This document shows positions 57,901 to 64,000 of a stretch of 64,000 bases of DNA, piece after piece. The translations under genes were made by a program, and so were the position numbers. The notes under the pieces are model-generated. The model ran no database searches, was not told the DNA's origin, and was given only the letters and a program-made list of their open reading frames with translations. Origin of the DNA: Mytilus edulis (lineage: Eukaryota > Mollusca > Bivalvia > Mytilida > Mytilidae); the NCBI RefSeq assembly GCF_963676685.1, contig NC_092351.1, forward strand, positions 43,080,733 to 43,144,732, in the 5' to 3' direction. The first letter of the stretch is position 1. Each line of letters starts with the position of its first letter.

Positions 57901-60900
57901 CATCAAGGTTGAAAGTAAGAGTTGTCTTTCTTTAATAATCACCTATTTAAGTAGTACAAATTAATCACTAGAAGAAATGATTTAATTTTATTGAAGCTTT
58001 AAATATAGAATACTAATGATCCAGGGACTAATTATGATTCTAAAATTATCAGAACCAACATCTGTGTTGATAGGATGACCGGGTCATGCCAGGTGATGAA
58101 CCTGTACTGAATCTAGGATAATGACATAAAAATCACTTGTTTAAGTATCATACCTCAATTTCCTTCCCAAAAATCACTTCTTTAAGTATCATTATTTTAA
58201 TAACCCCCATTAATTTCAACACCCCCGAACAGTGAAATTTTTATCAGTGAAATTTTTATCGCGAACAGTAGAATTTTATTACATAATCTGAAAGATAGAA
58301 CCTTGAACTTTACAGGAAAAATACTCCCACTGCTGGGAAAAATCTTTAAAGAAAGTATCAGTTCATTATGCACATCCATTATTATGCCATTTTTTCAACT
58401 ACATTGTAAAATAGAATTTGAAGCTAATTGTTAGCATTAAGGGCATAAACCTTGCTACTTAAAAGAAGCAAAAAGTTCATATTTTTCATATTATTTAAAA
58501 CCTACATTGTATGTGTTTAAAAATTTTATAAAACTACAAAATCATAATTTGTGACAAAACTTCAAATTAACTACTCAAATAAGTGATTTAAAAATCACTC
58601 ATTTAAGTAAGTCCCCTGACTGAAAATATGAAACAACCAACATTCTGATTTACATGATTAACATGATTTATGTGATTTATGTGATTTATGACAAAACATA
58701 AAATGAAAAAAACACATCATCACCAGTAATTCAACAACAAATCTATAAGGGGACAAAGTCTTCTATTACAGTAGAAAAATCAATAATAAAAAAAAAAAAA
58801 ATGAAAAAAAATGAAAAAACATCCGAAATTTTTATTGTACTTATCATGCTAATGAACTCAAAGTCGTTAACTTTTTTTTTGTCACTTTTTTTAATTCCTG
58901 CATTTGCATAGAATGCAGAAATCTGCTTCCTTCTTCCGCTCTCGTTGTCATGCAACTTTGAGTAGTCTAGTAATTTGTAAAATATACATAATATAGGAAC
59001 TCAAGAAACACAATACCAATTTTAATTTTAATAATTCTTTGTCTTTGATATGAATAACTTAAATAACGTTGCAAGTTAAATCCCTAACAACAGAACCAAA
59101 TTCGGAAGCGTTATGGTATTCCCGTTCTTTTTTAACAGATTTTGAAGATATAAAAAAAATAACTCATACAGACTTTGTCCCCTTTCACAGGTAATGCCTG
59201 CCTCATATTACTATACACATACATGTAGAATATTTGGCAGGGTTAAAAATGCCATCATACATTTATGCCATATCACCATAATAACAAACTTTAAAAATCA
59301 GTTGAAAATGGCTAAACTCATCAGATTAGCACATACCTTGTACCACATGACACAAATGGCCTAAATAAATGTTCTCTTTTCTTACTACTACTGAAAATAA
59401 GTTGGTAAAAACACAACCTACAATCAAAGCACCAAAGGGTGCTATAGGCAGTTAATCAAAAACCCAAAGGCAAACTTGGCAAAGTTCAGATGAATAGTGT
59501 AAAGAATTAGTCAATTATTTATCTCAGGCATTGTTCTCAGCTATTTCTAAAGTATCAAATAATGCTTGTACATTGCTTGTACAGTAATGTCTATGTTATG
59601 CAATCCTTCCACTTTCAAAAGTTATTTCCAATTTATATTTATAAAGATTAAATGTTTGAGATTATACACATACACTGTCCTATGTTAGGGGAGAGTTTTG
59701 TGCCAGTTAAGATGTTTAAGCCGCCACATTCTGTATGCACCTGTCCATAGTGAGGACCCACTAATGCAGGGCTTTCCCATGAAATTGAAGTAGAAGGCTC
59801 AATTAAAATTATAGGCAGCTGTAACATGCGTTCAGCGAAGCCAGACGCCCACCAAGCTGTAAGCTTGGTGCTTTAAGGCAGGGGGTCTGGGGGCCCCTCA
59901 AGGCCCCCAGAAGCTCTGGCATAAATAGAGCATGAAATCCTGCATTTTCGCAATCTCCTGACACCTAATTTCATCTTTCAACTGACCATTTTTTATGTAT
60001 GAAATTTAAAAAAGAAATAGAAATCTCAAAGATATTTCATTTTTTTTTATGTTATCGTTTTTATTTTTATTACCTTATGCTTAAAATTCATTTACTAATG
60101 GAGTTTTATTTATATAATAATCCGGTTTGTTATAAATCTTGATGGATTTATTTTGCATAACTACGTGCATTTGTAAACAATTTAATGACCCCCCTCTTCT
60201 CTCTAAAGACTGTTACGCGTATTTAAATCATACAATTATTTCTCAAGCATTGACAGAAAATTGATATATCCTCTGATTTTCTTTTTTTTTGTAAACTGTT
60301 CAATAAGTCTGATACATAAATCATTTGGAAATGTTATTTATTTGAGGTTGAGTCGACAATATTCTACTTTCGTTTTTGACCTTGATTCTCTGAACACCAC
60401 GTGGGCTTTGAAAAATGAACTTCAAAAGATACTGTTTTCCAGATTCTGAACAATATGATCTACTACACTTTCTTTAATTTGACTGATATTATTCCATAAC
60501 ATAAGATTGTCATCCAATCTGATTGTCTTCACGTTTTAAAGGCCAACGAGTTAATGCCCGTCTGAACGTCTCTATTGTTATCGTTTAATGTATGTACTGA
60601 GATTCCGCCAATTAAGACGCACCCCTTGATTGACTGCAAGGGTACAGCGGATCCATGTACACTCCCTAAGGATTAATGGAGATGTGTCCTTTACAATATT
60701 ATCCCACCTCCAGAACAATTCCCACCCAACACCGTCCAAGGGAGCGTGTAGGACACCAGGAAGTCTGTTATTATGGTGGAGGAAGCCGAATTAAGTACTC
60801 GGAGAGAACCACCGGGCCACTCGGTGGAAACAGACAAACCAGAGAGATATCAGAAGATTGATCTCCAGGTCAAAGTAGGGGACAACTTTGACCAACCGAG

Positions 60901-62171
60901 GCCCCCAAAGTACCAATGACCACCGGAACGTCTCTCTTGTTATCTTTGAAAAGAAACGATGCATTCTGACTTTAAATAGACAACCAATCAGTGACCTGAA
61001 TTCATGTGAACTATTACTTAGCCCACGGTAATCACTGACTTTTCACCCTTGTTTATCGTGACCGCGACTTTGCGACAATATGTCTCTCGGCTGCCTGCAA
61101 ACATTTGAAAAAGATATTTTATATCTTTTTGAATTTATATTTTTGTCAGTGAAGTAGCCAGCACTTGAAGCCACCGAAAGCCCTGATCATCAGAATCCTC
61201 TCAATTTAAAAGCTACGTAAATTTCGTCTTATATGTAATTTAAAATTGCTGCCAACTTATTAATAGACTACTGACGTATGTAATACGTATCGATGACAAA
61301 CAATATTCATACGACTTTTGCCATAATTTGGGAAATGTAAACGACTCATCTTTACAGATTTTCGGCGACCAAATATTTCATACAATTGTTCTTTGGCATC
61401 TTAGCCAACAGCACAGGGGATAATAAACTATAGAAGGACTTCTATCGAGCACTACTTCCTATGTGCAACTTCAAAACTTTTGGGAAAATCGACGACCATT
61501 TAACGTTTTTATGATAATATTTTTTATATTCCAGAATAAAAAGTATGACAAAAGTGTCCAATTAGTTATAAATAACATGATAGCCAGCCAGATAATAAAA
61601 GTGGCACATATTTCAGCATTTATTGGGTAGAACATAAATCTAGGGTGCTCGCATAAAGCAGCTAAACTGCTTAAAAACTGCTTATTAAATTATTTCATGT
61701 ATTTAGCTTTCGTAAATAAACCAGAAACAGGATTGAAATCTTAATATTTCTATAAAGATTAACTGAATGCCAACTGGGACTACTCCACCTATCTTAAATA
61801 TTAGTGTTACATGTACATTTTGTGTACATGCCACACCCCATTTGGTACCTCACAATTGTTTACTTAAAAAATAAAGGATGCAAAAGATCAAATGGGTGTT
61901 ATTTAGTGAAAGAGTAGCCCAACACTTACATTGATTCAGTAATCAGTGTTACGTATCACATTTTAAAACGTAAAAAGTCGATAGAATCATAGATGGTCGA
62001 AATAAGATGTTGTTGCTATTACGTAACGTCGGAAGACGCGACCTGCCAAACAATGAAACATTTTATTTTGATGTTGTAGTGTAATCTATACGAATGCATA
62101 GAAAAAACAATAAATTACATACCAGATATAATCATTGCCTCATTAGGACCAACAGTGTGTATGTTGCCCAT
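42932..62171 (-). CDS. FLOT2: Flotillin-2, 9 exons, complete
   Basis: Exons in gene order: 62171-62123, 55773-55689, 54033-53819, 52898-52666, 52096-51977, 45819-45605, 45092-44909, 44642-44499, 42964-42932. All joints are GT-AG with phases 1, 2, 1, 0, 0, 2, 0, 0; the protein is 425 residues, against about 428 in vertebrates. It begins MGNIHTVGPNEAMIISGG: Gly2 fits the myristoylation site and Cys19-Cys20 the palmitoylation sites, but the Cys4 of vertebrates is Ile. The SPFH/PHB domain follows (VTGVAQVKVM, CEQFLGK, LQTLEGHLRAILG, VREVASPDV, FTIKDVYD). Then the flotillin domain with Ala-Glu-rich helix (GVAEANRDAGIR, KRPAEAHAYKMQLIAEG, SEAEAIEAVGKAEAEKMRLK). The C-terminus has PPAVQALTGVDLSK and a 10-residue last exon, MLSKIPGATS. 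Flotillin-2 hetero-oligomerises with flotillin-1 as a scaffold on the cytoplasmic face of membrane microdomains, in endocytosis and signalling. Exons 2, 6 and 8 each have donor-containing tandem copies in the following intron. Confidence 0.96.
44097..44580 (-). repeat. Six tandem copies of the exon 8 3' end with splice donor
   Basis: Exon 8 ends at 44499. Five further copies of its end follow in the intron, ending at 44420, 44341, 44254, 44175 and 44097, so units are 79, 79, 87, 79 and 78 bp. Each keeps coding for PPAVQALTGVDLSK (the last two slightly changed) and a following donor: GTTAGT, GTTAGT, GTGAGT, GTTAGT, GTGAGT, GTTATA in gene order. Between copies lies TTTTCTTACTTAG or similar, which itself looks like a splice acceptor, so each copy could be a small exon. 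In exon 8's frame, read-through past its donor stops at TAG after VSFLT. The copy ending at 44341 retains more exon sequence (GAAGTCAGCAAATTGG) than the others. Confidence 0.95.
45476..45625 (-). repeat. Six tandem 25 bp copies of the exon 6 splice donor
   Basis: The unit, on the minus strand GGAACAAGGTAAACTAATGT plus five bases, repeats at an exact 25 bp period with its plus-strand TTACC at 45476, 45501, 45526, 45551, 45576 and 45601; the last is the true exon 6 donor (exon end 45605). Every copy keeps AAG or GAG before GT, with GTAA in five and GTGA in one. Read-through in the exon 6 frame meets TAA inside the first donor (ACA AGG TAA). Confidence 0.93.
45931..47124. mobile_element. hAT-like non-autonomous transposon, 1,194 bp, with 7 bp TSD
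   Basis: The left end CAGGGCTCACGCT is mirrored by AGTGTGAGCCCTG at the right end. ATACATG flanks it directly on both sides (45924-45930 and 47125-47131), a target-site duplication. CAGGG...CCCTG ends and a duplication of this length suggest the hAT superfamily, which usually makes 8 bp. Near the left end, the plus strand has GCGACTTGGGCGAAGAAGTC and near the right CACTTCTCCCTAT, loosely complementary. No transposase ORF is seen. It lies in intron 5 of flotillin-2. Confidence 0.88.
47870..49395. repeat. ~120 bp satellite, about 12-13 copies
   Basis: The unit contains CCCATACATGAATATATATG, GTTTAGGGGTGGGGATCTC, CAAACAGGAGGG and GGGACTCCCCCTATATTTCA. It repeats about every 118-121 bp, with shortened and rearranged units near 48820-49080. 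ORFs up to 126 residues on the plus strand repeat with the unit and are not genes. It lies in intron 5 of flotillin-2. Confidence 0.95.
49900..51625 (+). repeat. Long interspersed repeat, copy A
   Basis: 50140-50290 and 51270-51625 match 61200-61340 and 61345-61685. Shared sequences include TAATAGACTACTGACGTA, CCTACGACTTTTGCCAT, CACTACTTCCTATGTGCAAC and TTTATTGGGTAGA followed by TCTAGGGTGCTCGCATAA. Copy B lacks about 950 bp between these blocks. The outer boundaries, including 49900, are approximate. It lies in intron 5 of flotillin-2; no ORF is convincing. Confidence 0.7.
52484..52646. mobile_element. Short MITE (163 bp) next to flotillin-2 exon 4
   Basis: The left end AGTGGCAGATCCAGAAC is mirrored imperfectly by CTGGATCCACCTTTGCCACT at the right end. 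The interior has GGGGGGTCCTGCTGACTG and GAGGGGGCCAGGCCCCGC. It ends 19 bp from the last base of exon 4 (52666), so nearly the whole first part of the intron is transposon. Confidence 0.75.
53040..53227 (+). mobile_element. TIR-element family fragment
   Basis: GGGGCCCTTTATAGCTTG, GTTTTGAAGGCCGTACATAG and GGAGAGTTGTCTCATTGGCA to ACCACATCTTCCTATATC match the right end of 6476-7095. It lies in intron 3 of flotillin-2. Confidence 0.75.
53440..53770 (+). mobile_element. TIR-element family fragment, second copy in intron 3
   Basis: CACTGTCCCAGGTTAGGGGA, CATGTTTAACCCGCCACATT, GAGCCTGTAATTCAGTGGTT and GAGAGTTGTCTCATTGGCGA belong to the family at 6476-7095 and 21995-22360. A short direct duplication, GTGGTTGTCGTTTGTTTAT, occurs at about 53548-53585. 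It ends about 50 bp from the exon 3 donor. Confidence 0.8.
55036..55738 (-). repeat. Twelve tandem 58 bp copies of the exon 2 3' end with splice donor
   Basis: Exon 2 (55773-55689) begins GGCCGADDQRKLIV and ends GGWGWAWCLVTDVQ plus AG. The last 50 bp of the exon and 8 bp of the intron (donor GTAAGCAC) form a 58 bp unit repeated from 55036; unit starts fall at 55036, 55094, 55152 and so on to 55616, then 55674 for the true exon with 7 extra bases. All twelve keep GG followed by TAA, so every unit retains a donor-like GGTAAGC or GGTAAAC. Only the true copy is preceded by the exon's 5' half and an acceptor (TTTTTACTTACAG). Read-through in frame stops at TAA in the first donor (CAG AGG TAA). Confidence 0.96.
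55930..56178. repeat. 30 bp minisatellite, about 8 copies
   Basis: The unit ATTACAATAAAATTGTACAT plus TTGTACATGA repeats head to tail. Alternate units carry GAACAT and GCACATG variants, suggesting a 60 bp higher-order period. The 30 bp length leaves frames open on both strands (NYNKIVHLYM one way), but nothing suggests translation. It lies in flotillin-2 intron 1, about 160 bp before exon 2. Confidence 0.95.
56515..56850 (+). mobile_element. tRNA-derived SINE, near full length
   Basis: Head CGTGGTGTGGTGGTTAGGGT (A-box like) and GGTTCCTGGTTCGATCCCC (good B-box match, GGTTCGATCCC), body as in 14711-15050, and tail GTGGAAAGAGATTAATATAA then TCCACTATTAATAAA. It lies in intron 1 of flotillin-2, sense opposite to the gene. 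ORFs inside it belong to the SINE body. Confidence 0.88.
57839..58622. mobile_element. TIR element (784 bp), ~45-50 bp inverted ends
   Basis: The left end starts CAGTCAGAAGACTTACTTAA then ACGAGTGATTTT; the right end is the reverse complement with few changes (AAAATCACTCATTTAAGTAA, GTCCCCTGACTG). AAAAT flanks both ends, a possible target-site duplication. The motif AAATCACT-TTAAGTA recurs inside near 58130-58200. No ORF. It lies in intron 1 of flotillin-2. Confidence 0.82.
58747..59184. mobile_element. TIR element (438 bp), ~14 bp inverted ends
   Basis: AAGGGGACAAAGTC at 58747-58760 is exactly mirrored by GACTTTGTCCCCTT at 59171-59184. The interior is A-rich, with long A runs at 58789-58820. 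No ORF looks real. It lies in intron 1 of flotillin-2. Confidence 0.65.
59660..59960 (+). repeat. Two repeat fragments
   Basis: 59670-59765 belongs to the TIR-element family (CCTATGTTAGGGGAGAG, AAGCCGCCACATTCTGTATG). 59770-59935 holds another repeat with two short palindromes, CACCAAGCTGTAAGCTTGGTG-like at about 59847 and GGGGGCCCCTCAAGGCCCCC at about 59890. Both are in intron 1 of flotillin-2. Confidence 0.6.
60530..60920 (+). repeat. Interspersed repeat, GC-richer block
   Basis: The block is richer in G and C than its surroundings and includes AAGTACTCGGAGAGAACCAC, a sequence type I associate with dispersed bivalve repeats, and CCAACCGAGGCCCCC. The ORF at 60676-60861 is not like any protein I know. 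It lies in intron 1 of flotillin-2. Confidence 0.5.
61030..61690 (+). repeat. Long interspersed repeat, copy B
   Basis: It matches 50140-50290 and 51270-51625 (see copy A), with about 950 bp of internal sequence missing relative to copy A. It lies in intron 1 of flotillin-2, ending about 430 bp from exon 1. Confidence 0.7.
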
Positions 62172-62499
62172 TTTTAGTTTTGTATGAGCTTTCGTAAACA
62201 AATGTTGGTCTTTCGCAATGGATATCACAAGGGGAATGAAAGTGAGGGGGAAGGAAACCAATGTTAATATGCTGAGAAGATTTTTTCTCTTTATCTTTAC
62301 ACCCATTATAGGGTAACCATACTTTCGTATGTCGAACAGTTCCACCCACCAATAAACGAAAATGATGAAAATTAACAATTATAACAAAACAATTTTATAA
62401 AGGACACTATTTTAATACATTAAAACTTTAACTTGAGCTTTTGTGACATTTGCATGTGAAGTTTAGAAAAGTTTTATGATTTTTTTTAACTTTGGGCAG

Positions 62500-63070
62500 T
62501 TTATATAGATTATTTTTGGTCTGCTGATATAAAAACTGTATAAAAGTAAGATCTACAAATAAGTCAACATGACCAAAATGGTCAGTTGACCTCTTAAGGA
62601 GTTATTGCCCTTTATAGTCATTTTTTACCAATTTTTCGTAAATTTTTTTGAATCTTTTACAAAAATCTTCTCCTCTGATACTACTGGGCCAAATTTAACA
62701 ATACTTTGCCACAATCATAATTGGGGTATTTAGTTTAAAAAATGTGTGGCATGACCTGGCCAAAGAACCAAGATGGCCGCCATGGCTAAAAATAGAACAT
62801 AGTGGGTAAAATGTAGATTTTGGCTTATAACTCTGAAACCGAAGCATTTAGAGCAAATCTGACAAGAGGTTAAATTGATCATGAAGATAAAATCTATCGG
62901 ACATGAAATTTTCAGACGAATCAGACAACCAGTTGTTGGGTTGCTGCCCCTGAATTGGTAATTTTTTAAAGAAATTTTGCCGTTTTTTGGTTATTATCTT
63001 GAATATTATTGTAGATAGAGATACACAGTAAACAGCAAAATGTTCAGCAAAGTAAGATCTTTTGCTTTTA
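62500..63070 (+). repeat. ~490 bp repeat (1.2 units) just upstream of flotillin-2
   Basis: It carries the array motifs of 25768-26953: CAGTTGACCTCTTAAGGAGT, TTGCCCTTTATAGTC, TCTTTTACAAAAATCTTCTC, CAAGATGGCCGCCATGGC and TTGGGTTGCTGCCCCTGAAT. No hairpin start is present. It begins about 330 bp upstream of the flotillin-2 start codon, so it overlaps or abuts the likely promoter region. Confidence 0.85.
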
Positions 63071-64000
63071 GCTGACACTCAATGCAATCTGTTCTTCTTT
63101 TTCTTCTGAATATCTAGACACTCAATTGCATTTTTCTAGATCGTATTTTAGCATGGTTGTTTTTACTTCAATAAACCAGCTGTTACTATTAATTGACTTG
63201 ATGCACAATTGCCTCCTTGCTAGTTGTTTCTATAAGGTTTTGTTGGGTTGGGTACATACATTTATGAAGATGGTAATCACCTGTAAGTGTATGTGTGCCT
63301 CAACTGGTAGTATTCCCGCCCGTTAATTGCGGGATCTGGTGGTTTAGTTGGTAGTAACATTAGTTGCTTAAGCATTTTCTTTTGATTTTTTTCCAATTTC
63401 TCTAGAACAAGAGATCGTGGTGCTAATACATTCAATGATTGCAAAATAATTTCCCTTCTTTGGGGACAGAAAAAAATAGCTACATGTACACTATGAAAAA
63501 TTGTCCCTTGTGACATATTTTTATAAAACATCCATGAAATTATGTCCAAGTACTAGGGACAATTTGTTCACCAAGAAAGACACTACTTTATAGTTTACAA
63601 ATGTGATATTCTGTCCCATGAACGATATTTCACAGATGAAGTGTGAAATATAGTTCAAGACAAAATTTCATGGGACATTTTTTTGGCTTACACATGATAT
63701 CAACAAAAACCACAGACAATTTTGGTTACTGAAATCACTCGGAAATTGATTCTTTGTGTTCTCTTACTCTTTCTTTGTTGTTGTTTTTCATACAAATTCT
63801 CGCTTTTAAATAAAGTTAAATTATTTTGTGACAATTTGTACGTTGATATTCATTTAAAAACCGACATTTATTTAATTTTTGTTCAACTTAGTGGTGTCTT
63901 ATGTTATAAGACAATACACTAATTCATGCTTGATTTGGTGTACTGAATTGATTAAAAAGAATTAATTCTGAAACTAAAAAGTTAGAACCTTATACTCTGT
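63071..64000. other. Upstream flank, no gene identified
   Basis: A 90-residue minus-strand ORF (63277-63549) includes EKLEKNQKKMLKQLMLLPTK, a helix-like stretch, but I recognise no family and it may be repeat-derived. TGTCCCATGAA near 63615 and TTCATGGGACA near 63667 form an inverted pair. Nothing else is supported. Confidence 0.35.

Noticed and set aside
62115-62378. Upstream Met at 62378 as the flotillin-2 start
   Set aside because: The family begins at MGN, which is the internal Met at 62171; the extra 69 residues would block N-myristoylation and have no family counterpart.

Overview
The window looks like chromosomal DNA from a bivalve mollusc, most likely a mussel (Mytilus-like). The evidence is AT-rich sequence, short coding exons with GT-AG introns, no bacterial operons, and very dense interspersed repeats of kinds I associate with bivalve genomes. 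Species assignment is inference. I assembled exons by matching splice sites and reading phase by eye; nothing was aligned by program.

Layout: (1) 967-12652 (+), an 8-exon gene with coiled-coil N-terminus and a C-terminal domain of the mitochondria-eating protein (MIEAP/SPATA18) type. (2) 15397-16338 (-), a GPCR-like single ORF that stops after TM4 and a long second extracellular loop. (3) 16960-20872, reverse-transcriptase debris and a 1.25 kb inverted repeat. (4) 20873-25328, a Harbinger-type pair: an apparently intact 3-exon Myb/SANT-like gene (+) converging on a broken transposase gene (-). (5) 25768-33823, an array of a ~490 bp repeat, a possible LTR-element remnant, and a broken second copy of the GPCR carrying retroelement insertions. 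(6) 33824-39629 (+), a second MIEAP-like gene with the same 8-exon plan and intron phases as the first. (7) 42932-62171 (-), a complete 9-exon flotillin-2 gene encoding 425 residues, convergent with MIEAP-like gene 2. Its introns hold at least five DNA-transposon-like elements, a SINE, a ~120 bp satellite and other minisatellites.

The most unusual signal is in flotillin-2. At three of its exons (2, 6 and 8) the 3' end of the exon together with its 5' splice site has been tandemly copied into the following intron: 12 copies of 58 bp, 6 copies of exactly 25 bp, and 6 copies of 78-87 bp. Nearly every copy keeps a usable-looking GT donor. Only the most upstream donor in each array keeps the reading frame open; reading through to a later donor meets a stop within a few codons. 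I know of no described system like this, but I could not search for precedents.

The genes do not form one pathway. Flotillin-2 is a membrane-microdomain scaffold, MIEAP-like proteins relate to mitochondrial quality control, the GPCR fragment is an orphan receptor remnant, and the Harbinger pair is mobile-element derived.
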